Origin: Psychrobacter sp. NG254
Lineage (GTDB): Bacteria > Pseudomonadota > Gammaproteobacteria > Pseudomonadales > Moraxellaceae
Reading direction: 5' to 3'
Assembly (NCBI RefSeq): GCF_015277735.1
Contig: NZ_JADHDA010000003.1
Location: 62,001 to 126,000, forward strand
DNA: 64,000 nt
The notes under the pieces were generated by a model. It was not told where the DNA came from, did not search any database, and worked only from the letters and a program-made list of their open reading frames with translations. Shown piece after piece: positions 25,620 to 35,412 of the stretch (position 1 is its first letter; each line of letters begins with the position of its first letter). The position numbers were made by a program, and so were the translations under genes.

Positions 25620-27809
25620 ATGACGATAGCACACGCCAATAGAAACAATAGTCAAAATGCGGATGGTGATATGTACCAAAACGCTGATGAGATGGCGGTT
25701 CATTTTAATACAGGCAATCCGTCATCTCTAATAGGCTCAGGTCAGTTTGTTGCCAATGATGTCAGCCAGAGTATTGATAGCCACGCTATTGATGAAACTG
25801 GTCACAGTAAGGATGTTGATGATGCTAGCGCTGCATTATGGTGGCTTGATTTTTTCACTATGGCAGGTCGCAAGACGGAAAACCAAGACAGTTTACTTAT
25901 CACCACCTGTCTACCATATCAATGTTCAGGTACAGAATCATCTAGTGCAAATCGCTCAATATCTCAAGCAAGATCCTACCCACCCTCATCAGCACCGTTA
26001 TTGGTGCTCATGGCAGATGGGGTCAGTGCTTGCCAGTTTCCAAAACAGGCAAGTAGGCTGGTGGTGAATACTATTGCTCACAAAATAACCTTGGGATTGA
26101 CCGAATTGGCACACTCACAAGATGAGTCGCCATCCATCAGTTTTGACGATGATCAAGTCGCTAGTCTCATCAAAACGGCAGTCAACAAAGCCAACGACAT
26201 CTTATATTTTCCTCAAGCTTATCAACGAGTGCCGCCGTTGTTGTCTACGTTATCAGGCTTGCTCTGTATCGGTGACCGTATTCACCTGTTTCATACAGGC
26301 GACTCTCGAATATACCGCGTTGGGGTAGATTGCCTGACAGTATTGAGCAAAGATCACCGCGTGCACCGCGGCCAAGACAAAGGGGCGCTTGCTGCAGCTA
26401 TCGGCGCAGATAGCCAGTTAGAGCTACAACAATCGGTATTTACCCTCCATCAAAACGAGTGTTTGGCCATCATGACGGATGGGGTGTATGAGCATATAGA
26501 GCCCACAGAGTTGCAATTTGAGCTGTGCAGCAGTGCGACTGATATATTTCAGTTGATGGCTACTACACACAAATTACCGCTAGGGTTTAACACCAGTCAA
26601 GCCGTGTGCGAGCAAGCCTTTAGTGCAGGTAGTCATGACAATCTAAGTATGGTTATGCTGAGTATGAACACACGGTCAGCCCATTTTACTTCTATCAATG
26701 GTTCTAAAGGTATTGGTCATTTTGATGGTATTGACTTTGATAATCTGGATACAGTCATACATGATGTGAATCGCTACCAGCTTCCAACTGGTTTACAGAT
26801 AGGCGACCATATTGATGGCTTTACTGTGATTGGTATTATCGCTCGTACGGCTCGCAGTCACGTGTACTGGGTGCAAGATGAATACAATAATGACTTTGTT
26901 CTAAAATCACCCAGTTTAGATTCGGTCGCCGATGGTCACTATCTGCGTGATTTTTTAAAAGAACGTAAAATTGGTTTGAGCCTATCAAAACATCGCCGCG
27001 CGGGCGAGTCGGCTTACAATCAAGCTGATCCCAATCGATTGTCTGTCAATCCTGCATCCAACAATATTGGTCATAACATGGGTTCTGGACTTAGTGAATC
27101 GGGGCTGCTGCGTTACTATCCAGTACCAGCAAGTACCACATACTTATATCATTTGACTGAATATATCGCCGGTGAGAGTTTACGGGACTTTATGGATCGT
27201 CATGCGCCTTGTGATGTGTGGCAAACCTTTGATTTACTCACCAAAATTGGCATGGCGGTTCGGGTCATGCATCGCAACTATCTGCTGCATCAAGACATCA
27301 AACCCGAAAACATTCTTTTAACCAAATCAGGCGCGGTCAAACTCATTGATTTTGGTTCCGCCAGTTCCTCTATCTTAAAAGACAGCACCCGACCACCAAA
27401 TGGTGATTTGCACTATGCTGCACCAGAATATTACACCGATGCACCAAAAGGCGTGCATTCTGACTTGTTCTCGATTGCAGTGATTGGCTATGAACTGCTG
27501 ACGGGGCAATTGCCATTTAATACCCAGACACTAATGATGCCAAACCAAACATTACTGATGCCCGCGCAGCCGCTAAGGCAGCAGAACGTACCTGACGCCA
27601 GCCAACAGGCACTCATGCGTGCGCTGCATGTCAATACTAACGCGCGCTATCAAGCCATTGGTGAGTTTTTACAGGATTTTAACCCCGATAATAAGGCGCA
27701 CAGCCGCGACCCAGAACCTCTCATTAAGCGTAACCCTCTACTGGTATGGCATGGCATTTGCTTCATAGAGTTTGTCATCATTTTATTGTTGTTGGCATAC
27801 TTTTCATGA
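25620..27809 (+). CDS. Bifunctional PP2C-type phosphatase / Ser-Thr kinase with C-terminal membrane anchor
   Basis: A 729-residue fusion. Residues ~72-350 form a PP2C phosphatase: GRKTENQDS, the metal-binding LMADGVS (D133), FHTGDSRIYR, AIMTDGVYEH and GSHDNLSMV. Residues ~395-680 form a protein kinase: HQDIKPEN (D559, N564; the usual HRD is HQD), IDFGS (D577) and APEYY, with the lysine in DFVLKSPSL. The end (LLVWHGICFIEFVIILLLLAYF) is a membrane anchor, so both domains face the cytosol. Similar fusions occur in nitrate assimilation clusters of Pseudomonas, which suggests it regulates nitrate uptake or reduction by phosphorylation. Targets are unknown. It lies in the transporter operon, 16 bp after it. 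Confidence 0.9.
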   Translation: MTIAHANRNNSQNADGDMYQNADEMAVHFNTGNPSSLIGSGQFVANDVSQSIDSHAIDETGHSKDVDDASAALWWLDFFTMAGRKTENQDSLLITTCLPYQCSGTESSSANRSISQARSYPPSSAPLLVLMADGVSACQFPKQASRLVVNTIAHKITLGLTELAHSQDESPSISFDDDQVASLIKTAVNKANDILYFPQAYQRVPPLLSTLSGLLCIGDRIHLFHTGDSRIYRVGVDCLTVLSKDHRVHRGQDKGALAAAIGADSQLELQQSVFTLHQNECLAIMTDGVYEHIEPTELQFELCSSATDIFQLMATTHKLPLGFNTSQAVCEQAFSAGSHDNLSMVMLSMNTRSAHFTSINGSKGIGHFDGIDFDNLDTVIHDVNRYQLPTGLQIGDHIDGFTVIGIIARTARSHVYWVQDEYNNDFVLKSPSLDSVADGHYLRDFLKERKIGLSLSKHRRAGESAYNQADPNRLSVNPASNNIGHNMGSGLSESGLLRYYPVPASTTYLYHLTEYIAGESLRDFMDRHAPCDVWQTFDLLTKIGMAVRVMHRNYLLHQDIKPENILLTKSGAVKLIDFGSASSSILKDSTRPPNGDLHYAAPEYYTDAPKGVHSDLFSIAVIGYELLTGQLPFNTQTLMMPNQTLLMPAQPLRQQNVPDASQQALMRALHVNTNARYQAIGEFLQDFNPDNKAHSRDPEPLIKRNPLLVWHGICFIEFVIILLLLAYFS

Positions 27810-27861
27810 CACGCTGTTTTGCATTCAATGCTGCTCCGCGCGGCTAAGGAATTTTCTGTTT

Positions 27862-29304
27862 ATGTCGCTATCTATGTCGCAAGCCGCCACTACGGTAGAT
27901 ACTCATACCAACAATCACGCCTTAGTACCGGGTCATCAAAAAAACGCTGGCATCGTTATTATCGGGGCGGGCATGGCAGGCAGTCGTTTTGCCATTGAGC
28001 TTGCTCGCACGCAATCAAATGATGACACCGCCCGTTTGCCAATTACGTTAATCAGTAAAGAGCCGCACGTGGGCTATAACCGTATCATGTTATCACCCGT
28101 ACTCTCAGGAGAGTCGGTTTTTGAAGAGACATATTTATACGAGTTAGCAGAATATGAGCAATTGGGTATCACGGTATTGGCTGGCACGTCGGTAGATGCA
28201 ATCGAAACCAATCAGCAGTGTGTCAAATTGAGTGATGGACAAACCCTAGATTATACCGAGCTGGTGCTGGCTACTGGCTCACAAGCTCGCGTCATCCCTT
28301 TTGCCAATCATGATGCTAAGGGGGTTCATGTATTTCGAGATATTGCTGATGTGCAGGTATTGACGGAGTACGCGCTCCAAGAAAAAAAGGGTCTCGTCAT
28401 TGGTGGCGGGGTGTTGGGGCTAGAGGCCGCCTGCGCTTTGGCGTCTCAAGGGGCAGATATGACAGTTGTTCATGTCGATAGTCATGTTCTTAACCGACAG
28501 CTTGATATGCCTGCCGCTCATCTGCTACAAGCAGAGCTCTTGCGTCGAAGTGTCAGACTGGAGGTATCAGCCAACACAGAATGCATTACGGTCAATGATC
28601 AACACGAGGTCAATGGTCTGTTGTTAAAGGATGGCCGCACACTGCCAGCAGACTTTATTGTCATGGCAGTTGGCGTCATCCCCAATATGACACTGGCGCA
28701 GCAAAGTGGTCTTGAGGTTAACCGAGGTATCCTTGTAGATAACTTTATGCATACAAGCTGCCCTCATGTCTATGCGATCGGTGAATGTATAGAGCTAGAT
28801 GGTGAGCTGTTCGGTATGGTAGCCCCTGTCAACCAACAGGTCGATACTTTGGTTTCTGTTTTAAAAGCGCCACGCGTCTCAAGTCGCAAGACAGCCAATA
28901 GTGACTCACAACTAAACAAATCTAAAAACCACTGGCGTCCCTTTATCAGTAAGCCTTTATCTTTAAAATTAAAAGTATCTGGCATCGCGGCTTTTTCAGC
29001 AGGTCAGATCGCTTTTGATGACAGTGAAATGGCACAGATAGAGCGGGTGGTCTATCAGCAAACGAGCCTCAATCATTATCTTTGTCTCTATATTAAAGCA
29101 AGCAAACTTATCGGTACAGTACTATACGGGGATGTGAGCGAAGGGGGGTTTTATAGTCAGCTGATTACTGATGGCAGTGATATATCATCGATGAAAGAAG
29201 ACCTGGTCTTTGGCGAAGCCTATTGCGATTTAGAGAAAATAGAAGCAGCTGAGCCCGAATCCGCCTTGCCAAGTGTCGCAAACCTAATAGGAGAGGCATC
29301 ATGA
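27862..29304 (+). CDS. nasB: FAD-dependent NAD(P)H oxidoreductase, nitrate reductase electron-transfer subunit
   Basis: The frame opens at 27772 inside the previous gene. ATG 27862, with AAGGA 11 bases upstream, gives a sensible N-terminus (481 residues), and a second ATG lies at 27874. It has an FAD Rossmann motif (IVIIGAGMAGSRFAIELA), an NAD motif (LVIGGGVLGLEAACALAS), and the VYAIGECIELDGELFG motif of the NirB-type reductase family. It resembles the N-terminal half of NirB and lacks the siroheme part. Its stop overlaps the nasA start (ATGA), so the two are translationally coupled; it should pass electrons from NADH to NasA. The symbol follows Klebsiella/Bacillus usage and is tentative. Confidence 0.82.
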   Translation: MSLSMSQAATTVDTHTNNHALVPGHQKNAGIVIIGAGMAGSRFAIELARTQSNDDTARLPITLISKEPHVGYNRIMLSPVLSGESVFEETYLYELAEYEQLGITVLAGTSVDAIETNQQCVKLSDGQTLDYTELVLATGSQARVIPFANHDAKGVHVFRDIADVQVLTEYALQEKKGLVIGGGVLGLEAACALASQGADMTVVHVDSHVLNRQLDMPAAHLLQAELLRRSVRLEVSANTECITVNDQHEVNGLLLKDGRTLPADFIVMAVGVIPNMTLAQQSGLEVNRGILVDNFMHTSCPHVYAIGECIELDGELFGMVAPVNQQVDTLVSVLKAPRVSSRKTANSDSQLNKSKNHWRPFISKPLSLKLKVSGIAAFSAGQIAFDDSEMAQIERVVYQQTSLNHYLCLYIKASKLIGTVLYGDVSEGGFYSQLITDGSDISSMKEDLVFGEAYCDLEKIEAAEPESALPSVANLIGEAS

Positions 29305-32300
29305 GCAGCGCCATCTTAAATGACGATCAAGACCTCAGTGTTGTACCGCCCTCTCGCATTACGACTTACACTGAGGATTTGATCAGACCTATTCGTACCA
29401 CTTGTCCTTACTGCGGTGTTGGCTGCGGCGTACTAGCAAACATTGATGAGACAGGGACCATCAGCGTGACTGGTGATCCTGATCATCCAGCAAACTTCGG
29501 TAAACTCTGCTCAAAAGGCAGTGCATTGGCACAAACACTGGGTACTGAGCGCAGGTTAACTCAGCCTTATTATCAAGATAAACAGCGATCGATGGCAAAG
29601 GATCAACCTACCCATACTCAGCCTGCCGAGTGGGAGTCGGTGTTGGACGATATTGCCAGTCGATTGAATAACACCATTGTGGCACACGGGCGTGATAGCG
29701 TGATGTTTTATGTGTCAGGACAGCTGCTTACCGAGGATTATTACGTTGCCAATAAGTTCATTAAAGGCTTTATTGGCAATAATAATATCGATTCCAATTC
29801 ACGTCTATGCATGTCCTCAGCGGTTGCAGGGCATAAGCGTGCTTTTGGTGCAGACTTAGTCCCTAGTAATTATGAAGATTTAGAGTCCTGTGATTTATTG
29901 GTGTTGGTGGGCTCCAATATGGCGTGGTGTCATCCTATTTTATTCGGGCGGTTTTTATCAGCCAAAAAAAGTGATGCCAATAAAAAACTGATTGTGATTG
30001 ATCCGCGTCGTACTGATTCTTGTGAGTTCGCCGATTTGCATTTACCCATTGCTGTTGGCACCGATACTCACTTATATAACGGACTGCTGCATTATCTTGA
30101 GCAAAAAGGCTGTAGTGATAAGGACTATCTTCAGCAGTGTCAGGATGTCACGCCCGCCTTAGAGGCCGCAAAAACGTGGACGATTGATAAAGTGGCGACG
30201 GCATGCGGTATCAGTGAGGATCTTGTACGGGAGTTTTATGAGCTGGTCGCTGCAAACGATAAAACAATCACAGCATTTAGCATGGGCGTCAACCAGTCTG
30301 CGAGTGGTACTGACAAGGTCAATGCTATTATCAATACTCATTTGTATACTGGGCGAGTAGGTAGGGTAGGTGCAAGTCCGTTTTCACTCACTGGTCAGCC
30401 AAATGCGATGGGAGGGCGCGAAGTTGGTGCATTATCTAACCTGCTTGCAGCGCATTTAGATTTAGATAACGAGCAGCATCGTCACTTGGTGGCTGATTTT
30501 TGGCAAGCACCGCAGCCAATTGCTGCAGAGGTTGGGGTAAAAGCTTGTGATGCCGCTGATGCCATACTAGATGGTCGTATAAAAGCCATTTGGATTATGG
30601 CGACCAACCCTGTCGTTAGCTTGCCTGAAGCCGATAAGTTTCGCCGAGCATTGGCTACCTGTGAGTTGGTGATTGTATCTGACTGCTCCGTAGACAGCGA
30701 TACGGTTAAGTGTGCAGATATTGTTTTACCGGCACAGGGTTGGGGGGAGAAATCAGGCACAGTGACCAATTCGGAGCGCCGCATCTCTCGCCAACGGGCG
30801 TTAATGCCCGCGCTCGGGCAAGCAAAGCCTGACTGGTGGATACTGTCGCAAGTCGCTAAACGTATGGGATTAGCAGGTTTTGATTACCACCATCCTAGTG
30901 AGATATTTAATGAACATATTGCCCTAACTGCTTATGGAAATGATACCAGCCAAGATTTATCAGAAACTAATCAACCGCGCTATCTTAATTTAGCAAAAGA
31001 TCTTTCGCTAAGGTCGATAGCATCGATAGAGGTAAAGCCAGACCATCTTGAGCAGCAAGATAAAGATGTATTTTCTTTCAGCCATGATACATATAATGTC
31101 ATGACACCGTTTCAGTGGGGCGGCGCACGTATCGCACCAATAAAAACACGTTTCATTGCCATTACGCCTCCCAGTCACGCCAGCTTACCCAATAGGCATC
31201 CGCAACGATTGAGCTCGAAAAGCACTGATAGTAAAAAAAATGATAGCAGTCATATGTTGCATAAGGATAGCTCAGGGGCATTAAATCTACGGCTTATTAC
31301 AGGTAGGCTTCGCGATCAATGGCACACGATGACGCGCACAGGACTTGCACCGCAGCTCAACCAACACGAATCTGTACCAACGCTCACCGTGCATCCAAAT
31401 GATGCCAAGCAGCTCGGTGTTGACCAAGGCGATTATGTGCAGCTACGTCCTTGCTATGATAAAAGCTATGAGCCAAACTTATCAATACAGAGCCAGCCGC
31501 AGCGCATGGTTGCCAGCAATACAACTACAGACAGTCAGGTGCTCGCACAAGTTGCCATCAGCGACAGTATGAGCGCTGGCGATGCCTTTATGCCGATGCA
31601 TTGGAGCAATGCCTTTGCTCGTTTTGCGCGCGTAGGCACGCTTATTCCAACGGTCGTTGATCCGCATTCAGGACAACCTGAATTGAAAAATTCCGCAATC
31701 AGCGTGATGCCTGTGCCGATGAAAACTTATGGCAAGATTCTGGTGCATCCTGATCTACAAGACACCATTATAGTGCATCTGCGTGAGACCTTATTGAACT
31801 TTGAAAAAGAGTCTGAGGATAAAGGTACGCTGACATCTTCCTCTGATACAAATGCAGCTTCTGAAAGAACAAACTCATTGCCTGCACTGACCTGGAGTTT
31901 AAGTCGTCAAACCAATAGCGTCTTGATTACTTTAGCCAGTCCCATAGATAGCGTCGTCAGTAAATTGCTTGATTCTGATTATTGGCAGCACTTTATCAAC
32001 ACCTATCAAACATCTCTCGCCAATAAACCCATCAATAGCGCCTTTACTGCTAGCAAACAGGGGAGGCAGCTTCGCTTCATCTCGACCCAGCTAAAGGTTG
32101 ATGATACAGCGATAGATTGTACATCGCTTGGCGCATCAGGGTCTGACATACCATGCGATCAGCTACTACTAAGCGTTTGTTTTGCGCCGCAAATTACGCA
32201 ACTGCCCAGTATTCATTGGCTTAACAGTTGCTTTGCTAGTACTGATGCGATACCAGAGAATCAGCGTTATAAGTGGTTACTAGCAGGTCGTCCAGCGACA

Positions 32301-32486
32301 GGTTATATTGATCCAGGTGCATTGGTATGTTCATGTATGGCAGTTGGAGAGAATATTATTATTGAGACGATTACAAAGCAGCAGTGTATGAGTGCCCATG
32401 CGGTCGGAAAGGCATGCCGAGCAGGGACTAACTGCGGTTCATGTGTGAGTCAAATCAATGCCTTGATCGATAGGTATGCGTCTTAA
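29301..32486 (+). CDS. nasA: Assimilatory nitrate reductase catalytic subunit NasA
   Basis: A 1061-residue cytosolic molybdoenzyme reducing nitrate to nitrite. The N-terminal [4Fe-4S] ligands are C35, C38, C42 and C70 (TTCPYCGVGCGV...KLCSKG). Then come the bis-MGD molybdopterin domains (SNSRLCMSSAVAGHKRAFG with the probable Mo-ligand Cys, GVNQSASGTDKVNAI, GQPNAMGGREVG) and the MGD-binding C-terminal domain (ITGRLRDQWHTMTRTG). A BFD-like [2Fe-2S] domain ends the protein (C1010, C1012, C1045, C1048). This layout is that of NADH-linked NasA, longer than periplasmic NapA. It overlaps the FAD subunit gene by four bases. Confidence 0.96.
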   Translation: MSSAILNDDQDLSVVPPSRITTYTEDLIRPIRTTCPYCGVGCGVLANIDETGTISVTGDPDHPANFGKLCSKGSALAQTLGTERRLTQPYYQDKQRSMAKDQPTHTQPAEWESVLDDIASRLNNTIVAHGRDSVMFYVSGQLLTEDYYVANKFIKGFIGNNNIDSNSRLCMSSAVAGHKRAFGADLVPSNYEDLESCDLLVLVGSNMAWCHPILFGRFLSAKKSDANKKLIVIDPRRTDSCEFADLHLPIAVGTDTHLYNGLLHYLEQKGCSDKDYLQQCQDVTPALEAAKTWTIDKVATACGISEDLVREFYELVAANDKTITAFSMGVNQSASGTDKVNAIINTHLYTGRVGRVGASPFSLTGQPNAMGGREVGALSNLLAAHLDLDNEQHRHLVADFWQAPQPIAAEVGVKACDAADAILDGRIKAIWIMATNPVVSLPEADKFRRALATCELVIVSDCSVDSDTVKCADIVLPAQGWGEKSGTVTNSERRISRQRALMPALGQAKPDWWILSQVAKRMGLAGFDYHHPSEIFNEHIALTAYGNDTSQDLSETNQPRYLNLAKDLSLRSIASIEVKPDHLEQQDKDVFSFSHDTYNVMTPFQWGGARIAPIKTRFIAITPPSHASLPNRHPQRLSSKSTDSKKNDSSHMLHKDSSGALNLRLITGRLRDQWHTMTRTGLAPQLNQHESVPTLTVHPNDAKQLGVDQGDYVQLRPCYDKSYEPNLSIQSQPQRMVASNTTTDSQVLAQVAISDSMSAGDAFMPMHWSNAFARFARVGTLIPTVVDPHSGQPELKNSAISVMPVPMKTYGKILVHPDLQDTIIVHLRETLLNFEKESEDKGTLTSSSDTNAASERTNSLPALTWSLSRQTNSVLITLASPIDSVVSKLLDSDYWQHFINTYQTSLANKPINSAFTASKQGRQLRFISTQLKVDDTAIDCTSLGASGSDIPCDQLLLSVCFAPQITQLPSIHWLNSCFASTDAIPENQRYKWLLAGRPATGYIDPGALVCSCMAVGENIIIETITKQQCMSAHAVGKACRAGTNCGSCVSQINALIDRYAS

Positions 32487-32518
32487 GTATTTTCTGTCAC
32501 GAGGATTAATCACTGATA

Positions 32519-32534
32519 TGGCATAGGGCTTGCA
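32519..32534 (+). promoter_or_regulatory. Sigma-54 (-24/-12) promoter of the siroheme methyltransferase gene
   Basis: TGGCATAGGGCTTGCA has the same -24 half (TGGCAT), a 5-base spacer and TTGCA as the element at 23970. It would give a start near 32546, about 80 bases before the ATG at 32624. Confidence 0.68.
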
Positions 32535-32623
32535 TTGTATCTTGTATGCTCTTCTTTTCTTATGCATGTCATTGTTAGATGCAGGACTGCGCGTCATTAA
32601 CAGTGTTATTAGGAGTTATTACC

Positions 32624-33556
32624 ATGACTGATTCATCTACCTTTATTGCTGCATTAACTTCACAGAATTTACCCAATATAAATTGTCATATTAGAGTCAG
32701 TAATGAGCCATTAGGTATAGAAAAAAGCGTGAAAACGGGCACGGTACATTTGGTTGGTGCAGGTTCTGGCGATCCTGAACTACTCACGTTAAAAGCACTG
32801 CGAGTGATGCAAAAAGCAGATATCGTGCTCTATGATAGTTTGGTCTCAGAGGACATTTTAGATATGTGTGCGCTGACAGCAGAGAAGATATTCGTCGGTA
32901 AGCGCCGTGCCAATCACGCGCTACCACAAGAAGGTATCAATGAGCTACTGGTCAAACATGCGCTAGCAGGTAAAACGGTCGTTAGGCTCAAAGGGGGCGA
33001 CCCCTTTATTTTTGGACGAGGTGGTGAAGAGCTGCAAGAAGTGGTGCGTCATGGTATTCATTTTGAATCTATTCCTGGTATTACCGCTGCTAGTGCGGCT
33101 GCAAGCAGAGCAGGTATTCCGTTGACACACCGTGATTATGCACAAGCCGTAAAGTTTGTGACAGCATGCAAAAAATCAGGTGCACCTAATAATGACTATG
33201 ATGAACTTTTGGACAGTACGCAAACCGTCGTCTTTTATATGGGATTGAATCGACTAGATGAAATGACCCAAGGGTTAATTGCGGCAGGGCGCGACAGTAA
33301 TACACCTTTTGCTGTAATCAGTCATGCCAGTTTACCAACTCAGCAGCTACTCATCGGTACGCTTGGTAATATCGCCGAGCAGCAAGCTGAGGCAAAATTA
33401 CCAACACCGGCACTACTAATTATGGGTGATGTGGTTACTTTGTATCATGAGTTTGCAAGCTACAATCTTGGCGCTTTGGGTAAAAGTGCATGTGTTAACG
33501 TCGACAACGTTGTCACGAGTGTAGACCTAATAACCAATTTGGAAAGTATCACGTAG
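32624..33556 (+). CDS. cobA: Uroporphyrinogen-III C-methyltransferase
   Basis: AGGAG lies 8 bases before ATG 32624, so the longer frame from 32579 is not used (310 residues). It is a SAM-dependent enzyme that methylates uroporphyrinogen III to precorrin-2, the first step to siroheme. Motifs: TVHLVGAGSGDPELLTLKAL, DIVLYDSLVSEDIL, VVRLKGGDPFIFGRGGEE, IPGITAASAAASRAGIPLTH and QTVVFYMGLNRL. The N-terminal ~35 residues are an extra extension. It lacks the CysG dehydrogenase/chelatase half, so another enzyme must finish siroheme. Its place directly after nasA and its own sigma-54-like promoter tie it to nitrite reduction by NirB. Confidence 0.93.
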   Translation: MTDSSTFIAALTSQNLPNINCHIRVSNEPLGIEKSVKTGTVHLVGAGSGDPELLTLKALRVMQKADIVLYDSLVSEDILDMCALTAEKIFVGKRRANHALPQEGINELLVKHALAGKTVVRLKGGDPFIFGRGGEELQEVVRHGIHFESIPGITAASAAASRAGIPLTHRDYAQAVKFVTACKKSGAPNNDYDELLDSTQTVVFYMGLNRLDEMTQGLIAAGRDSNTPFAVISHASLPTQQLLIGTLGNIAEQQAEAKLPTPALLIMGDVVTLYHEFASYNLGALGKSACVNVDNVVTSVDLITNLESIT

Positions 33557-33938
33557 GGCAAATGAATGCTCACGTAAAGCGTCAATCAGCCCCAGCAATT
33601 TTGTAATATGTCAGCGCAAACTCTTAAATAGCGTATGACTACTACAAAATACTAAAACGCATGCAAAAAATAGACGATGTAATAAAAAAGGCACGATGCA
33701 AAGATCCATGGCTTCGGGGCAGTACAAGCTAGTTCAGTAGTCTGCTATGAGTAGTCTATTAATTGATTAATGAGCCTTTTTAGATGGTTCCGCTGGGATA
33801 TATCCAAAACAGATCCTAATTTTCTCAACAATGAACAACCTGAGTTAGGAACGCTCCTGAATGGGTGCAATTACATATTCCTATTGCACCTTTTCCTCAT
33901 AATGTGCATGGATACTTATTGCTTTAAATTCTTATTTT
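33557..33938. other. Intergenic region with repeat copy
   Basis: About 380 bp between convergent genes. It holds the first copy of a 53-bp repeat (33750-33802) and a 69-codon frame that begins inside it (MSLFRWFRWDI...). That frame runs into the LysR gene end and is probably not a gene. Confidence 0.45.
33750..33802 (+). repeat. 53-bp direct repeat, copy 1
   Basis: 52 of 53 bases match 42152-42204 in the same orientation. The shared part includes an ATG followed by a conserved reading MSLFRW(F/L)RWDI. The two copies bracket 8.4 kb of mosaic accessory genes. Confidence 0.8.
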
Positions 33939-34874
33939 CTAATTCAGTTGCCAATAAAGAGGACGACCATAAACTTTAGCAAAATAATCAATTAATGCTC
34001 TAACATTTAGAGAGACATGACGAGTATGAGGATAAATAGCTGCGACATGTTGAGGGGTGGTTTTGACGGCCGTACTATAATTAGGCAGTAGTTTGATGAG
34101 CTCACCACTCTTTAAATGCTCACCGATGAGCCAATCTGGAAAAAGCACAATCCCCATACCTTTGAGTGCAGATACCAATAAAGATTCTGCATTATTGGAC
34201 ATCAATAAAGCGGGTGCTAAAAATGGCGTCCAATCCTCACTTTCTGTTCTAAAAAGCCAACGATTGGGTCCTGTTGAGCCTTTATATAGTAAACATTTAT
34301 GATGTTTCAGATCTGCTGGCACTTGCAATTTACCATGCGTGCTTATGTACGATGGAGAGGCGGCAAGATGATAGGTTTGCTCGCCAAAAATACGCGCATG
34401 AAAGGCAGAATCATTTAAAGTACCAATTCTAAAAATAACGTCTGTTGCATAATGATGAGGATCAATAAAGTCATCCGTTAAACTCAAATCTATCTGTAAT
34501 TTAGGATACTGAGCACTAAGCTGTGGCAGCCAAGGTGTGATATGTCGTTGTCCAAAAAATACGGGAGCGTTGATTCTAATTAAACCACCCGGTTCTAGTG
34601 TCCTGTCTTGAAGCTCCTGCTGTGCTGCACTCATGCTCTCGGTCATGGATTTTGCATAGCGCATGAATACGCGACCTGCCTCAGTAGGAGTAACAGCGCG
34701 TGTATTACGGTAAAAAAGCTGCTGTCCCAGTGAGTCCTCTAACTGTTTGATAATACGTGACACTTTAGAAGCCGAAACGCCTTCTTTTCGAGCCACTACA
34801 GAAAAACTCTGAGCGTCAAAAACCTCTATAAAAAATAATAGTGTTTGTATGTTGATGGTATCTACTGTACTCAT
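33939..34874 (-). CDS. LysR-family transcriptional regulator
   Basis: A 311-residue LysR regulator. The N-terminal winged helix-turn-helix is visible (FDAQSFSVVARKEGVSASKVSRIIKQLEDSLGQQLFYRNTRAVTPTEAG). A substrate-binding domain follows with PGGLIRINAPVFFGQRHITPWLP and VIFRIGTLNDSAFHAR. It is divergent from the YdcZ-type transporter pair starting at 34973, with a 98-bp shared region, so that pair is its likely target. Inducer unknown. Confidence 0.88.
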   Translation of the reverse strand: MSTVDTINIQTLLFFIEVFDAQSFSVVARKEGVSASKVSRIIKQLEDSLGQQLFYRNTRAVTPTEAGRVFMRYAKSMTESMSAAQQELQDRTLEPGGLIRINAPVFFGQRHITPWLPQLSAQYPKLQIDLSLTDDFIDPHHYATDVIFRIGTLNDSAFHARIFGEQTYHLAASPSYISTHGKLQVPADLKHHKCLLYKGSTGPNRWLFRTESEDWTPFLAPALLMSNNAESLLVSALKGMGIVLFPDWLIGEHLKSGELIKLLPNYSTAVKTTPQHVAAIYPHTRHVSLNVRALIDYFAKVYGRPLYWQLN

Positions 34875-34972
34875 TTGTGCAACTTATGCAAAGGTCATTT
34901 TCGTATTATAGCGTTTTTTAATGGGTATACATTGCTGTAAGCTGCAGCGTATTGCTCATTAAGGATTTTTTC

Positions 34973-35407
34973 ATGCAAATTTTATTGATACTCATTGTTG
35001 TGTTAGGCGGCATGGGGTTGTCTGTTGAAGCAGGATTACTTGGGCCTTTAGGGAGTCAAGTAGGCGAGCTGTGGGCAACATTGAGCATTTTTGGTGTTGG
35101 CGCTGCTTTAACATTCTTTTTGATGCTGTTTTTTAGTCCACGGAATAGCCCTTCCTTTTTCTCACAGCCCCCTTTACTACTGGTTGGTGGTATTTTAGGG
35201 CCTGTTTATGTTGTGGTATTAACCGTGGTGACGCCTGTTATTGGCATTGCGCTGACGATGATTGGGATATTGGCTGGGCAAGTATTTCAGAGTTTAATCA
35301 TAGATCATTATGGTTTATTCGAAACCATGGAACGAAAAATAGACAGCAAACGAATTATCGCTTTATTTTTCATAATTGCCGCACTTGTTTTTATGGCAAA
35401 AGGATAA
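34973..35407 (+). CDS. YdcZ/DUF606 DMT-family transporter, first half-subunit
   Basis: AAGGA lies 7 bases before ATG 34973, so the longer frame from 34952 is not used (144 residues). A small membrane protein with five hydrophobic helices of the DUF606/YdcZ branch of the drug/metabolite transporter superfamily. It shows LSVEAGLLGPLGSQVGELWAT and the second-half LLVGGILGPVYVVVLTVVTP. A homologous gene starts 5 bp after its stop; such paired small DMT proteins usually form heterodimers of opposite topology. Substrate unknown; control by the divergent LysR is likely. Confidence 0.85.
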   Translation: MQILLILIVVLGGMGLSVEAGLLGPLGSQVGELWATLSIFGVGAALTFFLMLFFSPRNSPSFFSQPPLLLVGGILGPVYVVVLTVVTPVIGIALTMIGILAGQVFQSLIIDHYGLFETMERKIDSKRIIALFFIIAALVFMAKG

Positions 35408-35412
35408 CCTAA

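Noticed and set aside
33770-33979. 69-residue plus-strand frame beginning in the 53-bp repeat
   Set aside because: It has no ribosome site and overlaps the end of the LysR gene; in the second repeat copy the same start stops after 13 codons.
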